Positions 44,931-53,352 of a stretch of DNA of 64,000 bases are shown here, piece by piece. The stretch covers positions 3,968,001 through 4,032,000 of the forward strand of contig NZ_CP109427.1 of NCBI RefSeq assembly GCF_036250695.1, given 5' to 3'. The notes under the pieces are model-generated. The model saw nothing but the letters and a program-made list of their open reading frames with translations, made no database searches and was not told the origin of the DNA. A program made the position numbers and the translations under genes. The stretch's first letter is position 1; each line of letters begins with the position of its first letter. This DNA is from Streptomyces sp. NBC_01497 (GTDB lineage: Bacteria; Actinomycetota; Actinomycetes; Streptomycetales; Streptomycetaceae).

Positions 44931-44983
44931 GGTGGGTGTGGTATTCGAACCCACGGTGACATTGCTGCCACGACGGCTTCAAG
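44931..44983 (-). other. Attachment site 1: 3' half of a tRNA-Ser(UGA)-like gene
   Basis: On the minus strand it runs from the anticodon loop (CTTGAAGCCG) through the long variable arm to the T-arm (GTGGGTTCGAATACCAC) and the acceptor end. No 5' half precedes it. It shares 49 of ~53 positions with the copy at 48686-48739. Confidence 0.65.
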
Positions 44984-45127
44984 ACCTTTCGACGTGCAAG
45001 CGCGCCTGTCGCTGAGCCCCAGGTCAATCGGATGTGAGCGTCCCAGCGGCACCGTCGTCCTTACCGTCGTGCCCACTACATGCCCCAAGCCCGGGGTCGC
45101 ACCCGCTGTGCCGCGTGCGTGGCAATT

Positions 45128-45616
45128 TCAGTCGACCAGCGAGGCTCGGATGCGGTCGATGGCCCGCAAAACCTCGACTCGGTTCTTGGCGCTCTTGATC
45201 CACGACGGCAGTCTGGCGACAACCGTCATCTTCCGCCCCTCCGAGTCCCAGGGAGGTCGTTCGCGCAGCGGCGCCTGAACGAACTGCCTTATCAGGTCCA
45301 GATGCTCGGGGTTGTAAGCCCACACCCAGCCATGACGCGTCTCGGCCTGCAGCCACAGTGGCAGGCCGAAATACGGATCTAGGGCCTCCCCTCTCCCCCG
45401 GAACAGGCGCAGCCCATCAGCCGCATGACGAGTCAGGCCACAGGTCCGGCAGGTGAGGCGCCGCGGCGCGAACAGCGCGGCACTCGCCTCCCCGGACACA
45501 AGTGCTGCAGGGGATACGTGCGCGATGCCGGTGCACTTCGGGCAGCGCACGAGCACGTGATCAATGAAGTCGTACTTCGTGTGCCGTGAGTCCCGGAACC
45601 GCCGTGGCGAGAGCAT
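45128..45616 (-). CDS. Zinc-ribbon type protein of unknown function
   Basis: About 162 residues. Two Cys pairs, VRCPKCTGIAHV and LTCRTCGLTRHA, are spaced ~35 residues apart and fit one zinc ribbon. Then DPYFGLPLWLQAETRHGWVW, YNPEHLDLIRQFVQAPLRER and GRKMTVVARLPSWIKSAKNR follow, a pattern I associate with uncharacterised Streptomyces proteins. ATG 45616 is taken because it begins LSPRRFRDSRHTKYDFIDHV; no ribosome site is visible and longer starts exist. It is inside the first integrative-element remnant. Confidence 0.6.
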   Translation of the reverse strand: MLSPRRFRDSRHTKYDFIDHVLVRCPKCTGIAHVSPAALVSGEASAALFAPRRLTCRTCGLTRHAADGLRLFRGRGEALDPYFGLPLWLQAETRHGWVWAYNPEHLDLIRQFVQAPLRERPPWDSEGRKMTVVARLPSWIKSAKNRVEVLRAIDRIRASLVD

Positions 45617-45931
45617 GACGGCAGTATGCGTCGCGTCCTGGCGTATCGGTGACATGGGGAACGCACACGTGAAAGCCTCCGACCGATCTCGTTGGCCAGA
45701 GGCTTCCAATGAGGCCGCCGCCGAGGGCAGTTCCGCCAGAGGTGGCGGCGAACGCTGCTGCTGGGACGCCGAGTATGAGATTGATACGTCGCCACAACTT
45801 GACCTGCTCGAACCACCCGAGGGACTGTGACTGCGCGCTCCCCGGACACCCGGTATCTGGTCTGTCACCGGTTGTCGTCGCCTAGTTAGTACCGAGCGCC
45901 CTTACACGGCCCAGGGACGGCCCAGGGACGA

Positions 45932-46162
45932 TCAGGCGGGCTGGTCCCACTCGTCCAGCTTGATCTTCACCTGACGGTTGTGGTCGGCGTGCCAGATGAC
46001 CGTGCCCGCTACCTCGGCCCCCAGGGCCGGCAGCTCCATGCCTTGTGGCACCCCGGTGATCTCAGCCAGACCCACAGCTTCGGGCACGCCATCAATGGCG
46101 ACGAAGACACCGAACCGCTGGCAGCCGATGACCTCTCCTGCGACCAGAGCCTGTCCGCCCGC
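45932..46162 (-). pseudogene. Fragment of a small S1-like RNA-binding protein
   Basis: The minus frame reads ALVAGEVIGCQRFGVFVAID, GVPEAVGLAEITGVPQGMEL, and ends VKIKLDEWDQPA. This is the beta-barrel pattern of an S1-like domain. A TGA lies directly upstream (46163-46165) and no start codon precedes the domain, so the N-terminus is missing. An 11-bp word GGCCCAGGGAC is duplicated just beyond the stop. Confidence 0.45.
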
Positions 46163-46352
46163 TCATGTCAGAAGCCGGACGCTCAGGGTTGCTGCCGGCA
46201 CCGTGTCGGGGACGTTATCGCCCGTGCCGTATCGCGCGACGACGACTCGGGACCGGTCGGGGGGCCGGGTCACGCCGCCGTGACCCGGCACCCCTCAGAA
46301 CCGGGCGTGCCTCTGATCTTCGCCGGCACCGCCTCGAAGCGGGTCTGTCGTA

Positions 46353-47480
46353 CTACTTCGCGAGCGTCTTGTAATTGACGCGCGCGGACTGCGGACCGGG
46401 ACTCTGCGTGTCATTGTCGGCCGCGATACTGATCGCGTACGTGGTCGACTTCGCGAGGCTCACGATGTCGTACACAGGGGCGTCCGAAGAGCCGTGCGCG
46501 ACGCCGTTCACGTACCAGCTGTAGCGATTCGCACCAGTGACGGCATTCGCGGTGCAGTGCAGAGCCGTCGCCTTGGCCGTGCACTTGAGGCCCTTCGGCG
46601 CGGTGAAGGTGAACGGCTTGGTGACCGCATGCACCACACCGGACTTCGGACCGGCCGAACCGGCACCGACCGCGGCAACCGAGAAGTCGTATCCGGTATT
46701 GCTCTTCAGCCCGGACACGTTCGCAGTTGTGCCCGTGGACGCGCCCACGACGGAATCTCCGTTGTAGATGAAGTACGACTCCGCACCGGGAACGGCGGTC
46801 CACTTCAGGGACGTCACGCTCGTGTTGGTGGACGTTACCGTGACACCGGTCGGCGCGGTGGTGGGAATGGTCGCTGCGGCGTCCTTGCCCGCGAACGTGA
46901 ACGTCGTGTCTCCGACAACCTCTTTCGAGATGATGCCGGAACCGGTCACGCCGGAACCGAGGGAGAAGCCGGTGTCGAGCACCCGCGCCTTGGGAAACGC
47001 GGTGCGCCATTCGGCGAGAGTCCCGTGATTCGCGGAACCGGAACCGCCGGTGTGCTCCGGTGCCCCGTCCTTGACGAACTGCGCGGCGGAATCAGAAACC
47101 CACCAATCGCCCCCGTACACCTTTTCGCCTACCAGGATGGCATCCGCCTTACCGTCGCCGTCGAAGTCGGTCACGAGCTGAACGCCCGGCTCCATGGCCG
47201 TACCCGTCCAGTCGAGCGACGGAGTGCCGGTGTCCGCGAGAGCCATCGGAGACGACCAGTACTCGGCAGCCTTGGCGGTGCTGTCGGTCCCGACCGTCGC
47301 AACGCCGATACCGTTGTCGCCCACCGTGACGTGTCCGTTGGCGCGGGTGTCGGAGAGAGCCGACACGAAATTGCCGGAACGCACTGTGACACTGGTGTCA
47401 GCCTGCGCACCCCCCGCAGTAACGATGGTGGCCGCCGCTACGCCCGAGACGGCGACAGCAATCGCAATGCGATTACGCAC
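46353..47480 (-). CDS. Secreted protein with fibronectin type III-like domains
   Basis: 375 residues. A signal peptide (AIAVAVSGVAAATIVTAGGA) is followed by an N-terminal domain with an FG-GAP/calcium-type motif (VTDFDGDGKADAILVGEKVY). One or two FN3-like domains follow (PTGVTVTSTNTSVTSLKWTA, GLKSNTGYDFSVAAVGAGSA; PKGLKCTAKATALHCTANAV). GTG 47480 has AGGAGG 5 nt upstream. Such proteins are exported and often bind surfaces or polysaccharide. It is the only apparently intact gene besides the zinc-ribbon and 48186 ORFs in the 44.9-48.7 kb remnant. Confidence 0.7.
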   Translation of the reverse strand: MRNRIAIAVAVSGVAAATIVTAGGAQADTSVTVRSGNFVSALSDTRANGHVTVGDNGIGVATVGTDSTAKAAEYWSSPMALADTGTPSLDWTGTAMEPGVQLVTDFDGDGKADAILVGEKVYGGDWWVSDSAAQFVKDGAPEHTGGSGSANHGTLAEWRTAFPKARVLDTGFSLGSGVTGSGIISKEVVGDTTFTFAGKDAAATIPTTAPTGVTVTSTNTSVTSLKWTAVPGAESYFIYNGDSVVGASTGTTANVSGLKSNTGYDFSVAAVGAGSAGPKSGVVHAVTKPFTFTAPKGLKCTAKATALHCTANAVTGANRYSWYVNGVAHGSSDAPVYDIVSLAKSTTYAISIAADNDTQSPGPQSARVNYKTLAK

Positions 47481-47846
47481 GTGTTCCTCCTGATGTTTTG
47501 TCGTGCAGGAACATGCCACGATGTTTTCCATCGGGCTCCCTTGGTCCGGTCGGACGTCAACCGGCGGCACAAGCGGCGAAAAGCCCCCCTGCTGTGCCGA
47601 CTGAGCTACGCATCCCGGAAATCCCCGTCCGCCCGTCCCCACCCTTCTGTGACTGCGACAGAAAGACCTGCGGCCGCTCGGAATGGTTGCAGGCTCGTTC
47701 GGCTGAGTTCGCCTACGACAACGGCGTCATCCGTGCGCCGGGCCGGTGGACTACGACTTCCCATCCGGCGGCCTCGGCGCGATCCGGCGACTACTGCGCA
47801 CCGCGCTTTTGCGGAGAGTGAGGGCGGGTGGCTTTGATCGCGAGTC

Positions 47847-47884
47847 GTGGGGACCATCCCCGCGAGGGCGGGGGTGGTCCCCAC
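47847..47884. other. Isolated 38-bp inverted repeat
   Basis: GTGGGGACCA and TGGTCCCCAC frame a further CCCCGC/GCGGGG stem. It looks like one type I-E CRISPR repeat of Streptomyces but occurs only once here; it may equally be a terminator. Confidence 0.4.
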
Positions 47885-47923
47885 CGAGGACGGGTGGGGA
47901 AGGGCGCGGGCGGGGTGAACCGC

Positions 47924-48145
47924 ATGGCCGTGATCGGTGTGACCGTCACCCATGCCGAGGAGCAGCCGGAGCCCAGGCAGGCGTGCGGCAAGGAAGCCGC
48001 GCTGCTCGGCATCCAGAAGGCGGCGCTCGTGACGCACATCCGGCGGACGTACTACAGCGACCAGGGGCAGCCGGTCGAGACAGCGGACATCGTGGTGCCC
48101 GCGGCTCACTGCGAGATCGTGTACGAGATTCCGATCAATAGCTGA
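47924..48145 (+). pseudogene. C-terminal remnant of a GntR/UTRA regulator
   Basis: About 73 residues: VTVTHAEEQPEPRQACGKEA, LLGIQKAALVTHIRRTYYSD, then GQPVETADIVVPAAHCEIVY. This is the end of a UTRA ligand-binding domain as in KorSA-type regulators of integrative elements. The HTH and most of the UTRA domain are absent; the sequence upstream is unrelated. Confidence 0.65.
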
Positions 48146-48185
48146 TCGGCGGCTCCACGTCCAAAGTCCCATCACGACCTGCATC

Positions 48186-48533
48186 ATGGCGATCGTGGGG
48201 ATGGCTGTGGAACTGCACTCTGCTCGGCCGGCTCGCAACTGGAACAAGGCGCGCCCGACGTTCTTGCGAGGGTGTTACGGGCACGGGGAGGCACTGACCG
48301 ACGCGTTGGGATCGCTCTACTACCTCGGCGTCCCTGGTCAGCTCACCGCTGTCGACCTGTACGGGCGCACAGTATTGAATGGGCAGGGGGCCGAAGCCGC
48401 CCTCAACGAACTGCCCGGGTCGAAGGAACAGTGCGCGGACGAGCAGCAGCGCGCAGCACTGGATGATCTCGGAGCAGTACTGGCCGCATGCGTGACCACC
48501 CGGGGCAGTTGCGTCGCGTTTTGGGGTGACTGA
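48186..48533 (+). CDS. Hypothetical protein
   Basis: About 115 residues (GCYGHGEALTDALGSLYYLG, QLTAVDLYGRTVLNGQGAEA, DEQQRAALDDLGAVLAACVT). No family recognised; composition is normal for a soluble protein. ATG 48186 and ATG 48201 (MAVELHSARPARNW) are both possible starts and neither has a strong ribosome site. It lies just before attachment site 2. Confidence 0.5.
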   Translation: MAIVGMAVELHSARPARNWNKARPTFLRGCYGHGEALTDALGSLYYLGVPGQLTAVDLYGRTVLNGQGAEAALNELPGSKEQCADEQQRAALDDLGAVLAACVTTRGSCVAFWGD

Positions 48534-48685
48534 AGTGCGGGCGTCAGCACTGATCGCCGCGGGCACTCGCGTGCCCCATCCGTGCCCGAAAGAGCGGGAA
48601 ACCAGGGGGAACAGCGGTGCCGGGCGGGCACCGGACATGGCGACGGCCCCCGACCGTCTTGCCTGGTCAGGGGCCGTTCACGTGC

Positions 48686-48739
48686 GGTGGGTGTGGGATT
48701 TGAACCCACGGTGACATCGCTGCCACGACGGTTTTCAAG
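48686..48739 (-). other. Attachment site 2: 3' half of a tRNA-Ser(UGA)-like gene
   Basis: On the minus strand: anticodon loop CTTGAAAACCG (TGA), variable arm, T-arm GTGGGTTCAAATCCCAC, acceptor end CCCACC followed by GCA. Sequence to the right (where the 5' half should be) does not complete a tRNA. This is the expected left att of an element inserted in the 3' part of a tRNA gene whose intact copy lies at the far right. Confidence 0.7.
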
Positions 48740-48811
48740 AGCGTTGGGTTCGAAGCACGTCCAGCCTCCTGACCTGCGTGCAAGGCGTACCAGACCTATG
48801 AATCAAGGTCC

Positions 48812-48833
48812 TTGGCCCACAGATGGCCCACAG
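48812..48833. repeat. Tandem TGGCCCACAG direct repeat, possible integrase arm sites
   Basis: TTGGCCCACAG is followed at once by ATGGCCCACAG, about 75 bp inside attachment site 2. Short direct repeats at such a distance are typical binding sites for the N-terminal domain of tyrosine integrases. The rest of 48740-49350 has no gene. Confidence 0.4.
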
Positions 48834-49153
48834 CTCCCGCGGAGACCTGACCTCTTCGTCCCGAAGCAACTTGGGCGGGTACCCCTCTCACCTGTCGCGA
48901 TGGTGCGCAGGCGTCCGTACTTGTCCGCCGCTGTTCGTCGGGGTTGTCACGCAGTTAGACACTCGGGCCGTGCTCGGCGAGCGCGTTTCGGCAAGCAACC
49001 ATGAGAAGCGTCAGCGCTGACGCGAGACATGCCCAACCCAGCCCAGAGCCAGCACCACAAGCCTCCGACGCAGATCCCCACTGTTTGTGGAGCTGAGAGG
49101 CTTGATCAGCCGAGATCAGATACTCAGCGTGATTGGAGCGGCCGCTTAGTGGT

Positions 49154-49216
49154 GTCCTCGGCACTACGCTCCGTCGCTACGCTGCACCTACGGTGACGGA
49201 GCGTAGTGCCGAGGAC
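49154..49216. repeat. Perfect 22-bp inverted repeat, 19-bp spacer
   Basis: Positions 49154-49175 are matched base for base by the complement at 49195-49216. It lies about 135 bp before the AlbA_2 gene. There is no T-run; as RNA it would form a very stable hairpin. Confidence 0.8.
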
Positions 49217-49350
49217 CCGGGGTAGCGGTGTGCTTGGAGAAAACATGAAGATTGCTTGGGCGAATCTTGACCTTTGTGGATCTGGAACGCCCAGGTCACG
49301 CGGGTTTGGGGATGTGGCAGATCCACAACCAGCACCGCTAGGCTCACTTT

Positions 49351-51159
49351 GTGGATCTGACTGAGCTGGCAACCGTCATTGCTGATCTCCGAAGCGAAGG
49401 CAGCGACTTCGCGGAGGTCGAGGTCAAGCGTGCCGCTGACGGGTTTCCTCAGAGCGTTGCGCCAACCATCTCTGCATTCGCCAATACTCCAGGTGGCGGG
49501 ACCTTGATCTTCGGTCTGGATGAATCTGATAATTTCAGCTCTGTAGGTGTTTATGATCCAACGGCTTGCAAAGCTGCGCTGGCGTCATTGTCGCGTAATG
49601 GGATCGAGCCAGCGGTCAATCCCCGTATGTGGGATTTCGAGTTCGAGGGCAGGCCTATTGTTGCGGCCCAAATTGACGAGCTTGCTAGCTCGGTTAAGCC
49701 CTGTCGCGTCAAGGGGACAGGGAAAGCTTATCTCCGCTCGTATGACGGAGACTATGAACTCTCTCAGCTAGAGGAGCAGGCTTTCATTGCGAATCGCGAT
49801 ACACCGCGATTCGATCAGGCCGTAGCGGGTGACTCCAGCACGGATGACTTGGATGGCACCCTGCTCGAGTCGTATGTCGAGAACTGCCGGGCCACGTCTC
49901 CGGCCCTTGCTCGATTTGACCGGGATGAGATCCTTTTCCGTACCGGCGTTGTTGCAGGCCCTGATCGGCGGCCCACGGTGGCCGGCCTCCTTGCGCTGGG
50001 TGTCTATCCGCAGCAATTTTTTCCGAACTTGGTTATCCAAGCTAGCGTTGCTCCGGGGCCTAGCGATCCCCCCGGTACGCGAGCTGTCGACGCTAAGAGG
50101 TTTGATGGACCCATTCCTCTGATGCTTGAGCAGGCGTTGAGCTGGGTTCAGAGAAACACAAGAACTAGAGTCCGTTTTGGCTATGACGGCCATGGTAGGG
50201 ATGAGTCGGAATATCCGGTCGAAGCCGTTCGTGAACTCTTGTCGAACGCTCTAATCCACCGGGATTTGGGCCCTTACGCGCTTGGTGAGGCCATCACACT
50301 TAAGATTGACAACAGCCTGCTCATCCTGAGCAACCCCGGAGGGCTCTGGGGTCTGAGCGTAGATCGGTTGGGTCTTACCGGAGTGACCTCTGCGCGCAAC
50401 GGTTACCTTGTGCGGATTTGTCAAAACGTCCGCTATTCGCGAGGCCAGCGAGTGGTAGAGGCCCTCGCGTCAGGCATTCCTACGGTCCTTAGGTCCCTCC
50501 AGGAGGCCGGCATGGTGCCTCCGCGTTTTCACGACCAGGGTGTTAGATTTACAGTGCGTGTACCCAATCACACCCTTTTGGCTCCCGCTGATCTTGAGTG
50601 GTTGGCTTCGCTCAACCCTTCTGCGCCTCTCAGTGATATCCAGAGGCACGCTCTTGTTGCGATGAGGCACGGCACTCGCTGGACAAATAAGACGCTTCGT
50701 GACGCTTTCCCTATGGACTCGCTCGAAGCGAGAAATACGCTAGCTGGGCTGGTTGATGCGCAAGTCGCAGAGGCTGTCGGTGAGCGAGGGGGCAGGATTT
50801 ATCAACTCGCCTCAAACCTCAACGAGGGGCTGCGCTCCGAACAACAAAGTATTCCCCTGGTGGCCGAGGGGGGTGGGGCACAAAGCGAGCGTGCTGATGA
50901 TTTCGTGAACGTTGAAGAAGATGTGACTCCGCGCTCACGAGGTGCGCGACGTGAGAACGCAAATAGAATTGCTGAATTTCTGAAGAGTGGTCCTTCGTCG
51001 GTAAGCGACATTCGCGATTCTACGGGGCTCTCGATCCGGCAGGTTGAATATGCCATGGATTTGTTGAGGGCGGAAGGGAAAATCCTTCTGTTGGGGAAAC
51101 GTGGCGACCGGAGCAGTCGCTGGTCCTTGACTCAGGTTGGACCCGCTGGGGAGAGCTAA
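49351..51159 (+). CDS. AlbA_2 (Schlafen-like) DNA-binding domain protein with RecG-like ATP-binding region
   Basis: 602 residues. The AlbA_2 domain is at the start: EGSDFAEVEVKRAADGFPQS, then ISAFANTPGGGTLIFGLDES. A HATPase_c_4-type segment follows (EYPVEAVRELLSNALIHRDL, LLILSNPGGLWGLSVDRLG), and the end carries a winged helix (SVSDIRDSTGLSIRQVEYAM). GTG 49351 has no ribosome site, but TAGGCT 7 nt upstream fits a leaderless mRNA. Base composition and codon use (many TTG, ATT, AGA-type and TCT codons) are clearly less GC-rich than the neighbours, a sign of recent transfer. Proteins of this type act as regulators or in phage defence; no partner gene is adjacent. Confidence 0.8.
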   Translation: MDLTELATVIADLRSEGSDFAEVEVKRAADGFPQSVAPTISAFANTPGGGTLIFGLDESDNFSSVGVYDPTACKAALASLSRNGIEPAVNPRMWDFEFEGRPIVAAQIDELASSVKPCRVKGTGKAYLRSYDGDYELSQLEEQAFIANRDTPRFDQAVAGDSSTDDLDGTLLESYVENCRATSPALARFDRDEILFRTGVVAGPDRRPTVAGLLALGVYPQQFFPNLVIQASVAPGPSDPPGTRAVDAKRFDGPIPLMLEQALSWVQRNTRTRVRFGYDGHGRDESEYPVEAVRELLSNALIHRDLGPYALGEAITLKIDNSLLILSNPGGLWGLSVDRLGLTGVTSARNGYLVRICQNVRYSRGQRVVEALASGIPTVLRSLQEAGMVPPRFHDQGVRFTVRVPNHTLLAPADLEWLASLNPSAPLSDIQRHALVAMRHGTRWTNKTLRDAFPMDSLEARNTLAGLVDAQVAEAVGERGGRIYQLASNLNEGLRSEQQSIPLVAEGGGAQSERADDFVNVEEDVTPRSRGARRENANRIAEFLKSGPSSVSDIRDSTGLSIRQVEYAMDLLRAEGKILLLGKRGDRSSRWSLTQVGPAGES

Positions 51160-51957
51160 CAGGGATCGGCGGAGCGGCTTTGGGGTGGAGCTGCTTTGGC
51201 GCGAGTGATCATGGCCCCTTAAGCTTCCGGCGAGTCGGGCAATCTGTGGAGTTGCTCGTTGAAGCGCGACGTCGGGGCCATGATCTTCGAGGCTCGCGCC
51301 AAAGTGGCTGCTTAAAGCCGTGGAGCCGGCTGCCCCAGCCCCAGAGGGTGTCCCCTACTTCATGCCCGCTGTCGCAAGCGCGCCGCCGGGCGGGGCCGCC
51401 GCCAGCGAAGACAGGGCGGCTGCCCCGCCGACAAGGCGGCGCGCGCCCGCGCCGTGCGCGGGTCTTGATGGAAGGCTTTCAAGACCCCTCCCCGAAATAG
51501 GCCTGGACGTGTCCTGACCTGCTTCTTTCGACTATGGTCCACTATTTGTGGCTCCAACTTGGCTAGAGGTTGGCCACGAGCAACTGTCGATCATCTAGTG
51601 AGGGCGGAACACCGGGAGCCACCCGCACGTGGGCACCGGCGGCGTGAGCTGACCAGCATCTCTCAGAAGAAGGCGAACCGACTCCGGCCTACCGCCACAT
51701 CACGGGTTTCACGCAGCCCATGGGCGCAACAGCGCTCGTTTGTAGGCGGCGCTGCGGACGTGCCTCAACTCCGAAGCCCGTTCGGCAGCTGCCGCGGAGG
51801 GTCTACGTTTGATCCTTGCCTTCTGAAACTCCCTGAATCTCATGCGTTTCTTTGTTCAACTCACGCCTCATAACACCTCGCCAATCACAAGGCGCTATTG
51901 CGACCCCTTCGTGAAGCCCCGTACCTTCGGAGATTCATCCATCCGGGGGGGAATCAC
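51160..51957. other. Non-coding gap with two long hairpins
   Basis: The first hairpin joins TTTGGCGCGAG (51195-51205) and GATCATGGCCCC (51207-51218) to their complements at 51293-51303 and 51274-51285. The second is GGGTCTTGA (51460-51468) with TCAAGACCC (51479-51487). No recognisable gene in ~800 bp. Confidence 0.6.
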
Positions 51958-52752
51958 TTGACGTCTGATCCGCACGAGGAGTACAGGGAAAAGTTTTCCA
52001 CGTTCAGCATGAAAGAGGCGGACCTACGGGCGGCTAAGGCGCTTCAGAGGATCGGCTGGCTGATCCTATTAGGTTCCTTAACCCTGACAGGATTACTCGG
52101 GTACACCGTCATCGTCGGCCTGTGGAGGGCGAATGATGGAGTTACCAAATGGCTCTCCCTGATTATCTTCAATATCTTATGGATCGCGTGCGCATGTTGG
52201 CTGTACAGCAACCATAAAACCCTGGCAAAAAAGACGAGTGAATTCCGTGATGCACTGCAGAAACGCCAGACGGCGGCCGCTCAACTCCCCCTCGATACGA
52301 CCTCGGGACTGCGCGTCTACCGGGAGGCCTCGCTCGATGTCATCGCGTCCTACCGGGCGCAAGCTGGCCGCAATAGGCGCGTGCACAACTCGTTCCAACT
52401 AGTCATTATCACCGGGTCGATCGTGGTATCCACCCTCACAGCGATGAATGAGGGATCGAACGCAGCCCTATCCATCGTCACCTCATGCTTGAGCGCACTG
52501 GTCGGCGTCTCCGCCGGGGTCACCGGATATTTCAAGTTCCGAGAGCGCGGTACCACCTCACAGTCGACAGCAGACGACATTGAGAAGAATTACAACGCCA
52601 GCGGGTTTCAGCTCGGTGACTATGCAGAACTGGATGAGGACCGTCGGCTAATCCGCTACGCCGGAACGGTCGAGAAGATCAAAGAAGAACAGCGTAAACG
52701 CGAAATTCAGCTGGAGCAGAGCGCCTCACGTGACGAACGCTCAGCACAATGA
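51958..52752 (+). CDS. DUF4231 (SLATT-like) four-TM membrane protein
   Basis: About 264 residues. Two N-terminal membrane helices (WLILLGSLTLTGLLGYTVIV; WLSLIIFNILWIACACWLY), a cytoplasmic segment, then VIASYRAQAGRNRRVHNSFQ leading into two more helices (LVIITGSIVVSTLTAM; CLSALVGVSAGVTGYFKFRE). The end of the fourth helix continues RERGTTSQSTADDIEKNYNA, the DUF4231 hallmark. DUF4231/SLATT proteins include pore-forming effectors of nucleotide-signal conflict systems. TTG 51958 has a GGGGGGGAA ribosome-like run upstream. Its stop overlaps the start of the next gene (ATGA). Confidence 0.75.
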   Translation: MTSDPHEEYREKFSTFSMKEADLRAAKALQRIGWLILLGSLTLTGLLGYTVIVGLWRANDGVTKWLSLIIFNILWIACACWLYSNHKTLAKKTSEFRDALQKRQTAAAQLPLDTTSGLRVYREASLDVIASYRAQAGRNRRVHNSFQLVIITGSIVVSTLTAMNEGSNAALSIVTSCLSALVGVSAGVTGYFKFRERGTTSQSTADDIEKNYNASGFQLGDYAELDEDRRLIRYAGTVEKIKEEQRKREIQLEQSASRDERSAQ

Positions 52753-53207
52753 ACGGCGAAGGTGCCGAACGCTCTCGCTCACGGGAGCGGGCCGTATCGT
52801 TGACGAAGGTCCGGTGGCTGCTGGCACCGCGCTGGCAGTGGCGCACCCGCCAGCTGCGGGCCGCCCACGGGCCCACTCTGCCGTACGAAGTCGCCTGGGG
52901 CTTGGTCGCGCTCGCTGACGATGCGGCTAACCTGCCCTACGTGCGGCGGCGCGCCCGCTCCGTGCCCGGCTTGCCCCCGGGGGTGATGGTCGATGTGTGG
53001 GTGCAGCTCGACCCGGTGGAACAACAACGGCGCCGGGCCTGGCTGACCCGTCTCAGCCGGACCCCACTTCACATGCTGGGGGTTCCGGAGGAACTGATCG
53101 AGCTGGCGGGCCTCCACGTCACCGAATGGGCGCTCCCGCCGGACGTGCCATCGATCTCGCTGGTTGTCCAACAACGTTCCTGGCCTGGGGGAACCGAAAT
53201 CACCTAG
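52749..53207 (+). CDS. Hypothetical partner of the DUF4231 protein
   Basis: 152 residues, translationally coupled to the upstream gene by ATGA overlap. It is basic at the start (LTKVRWLLAPRWQWRTRQLR) and has LPYEVAWGLVALADDAANLP, PPGVMVDVWVQLDPVEQQRR and PDVPSISLVVQQRSWP. No family recognised and no membrane helix. Coupling implies a fixed ratio with the membrane protein, as a regulator, sensor or antidote, but this is inference. A GTG inside (VSLTKVR) is an alternative start. Confidence 0.55.
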   Translation: MNGEGAERSRSRERAVSLTKVRWLLAPRWQWRTRQLRAAHGPTLPYEVAWGLVALADDAANLPYVRRRARSVPGLPPGVMVDVWVQLDPVEQQRRRAWLTRLSRTPLHMLGVPEELIELAGLHVTEWALPPDVPSISLVVQQRSWPGGTEIT

Positions 53208-53299
53208 TGAGGGAGGGGCACACGCTTCGCCCATACACTGCGGTCTATCCACATCGGAAGGCGACTGCGATCGTCGATAAGAGGTCGAAGTCGTGAACA

Positions 53300-53342
53300 C
53301 AGAGCGGGAACGGCCTCTCCAAGAGGGGCCGCGCCCGCTCTG
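53300..53342 (+). terminator. Hairpin terminator after the DUF4231 pair
   Basis: CAGAGCGGG-AA-CGGCCTCT pairs with GAGGGGCCG-C-GCCCGCTCTG-type sequence around a CCAA loop, followed by TTTGTT. It also lies 11 bp from the stop of the convergent XRE gene. Confidence 0.75.
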
Positions 53343-53352
53343 TTTGTTCCGA

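Noticed and set aside
44931..44983. Functional tRNA-Ser gene
   Set aside because: Only the 3' half is present and the T-stem has a mismatch; interpreted as an attachment-site copy.
47847..47884. Sequence resembling a type I-E CRISPR repeat
   Set aside because: Only one copy, no spacer-repeat periodicity and no cas genes in the window; kept only as an isolated inverted repeat.
49351..51159. RecG helicase
   Set aside because: Shares only the AlbA_2/HATPase-like parts often labelled RecG-like; the helicase motor motifs are missing.
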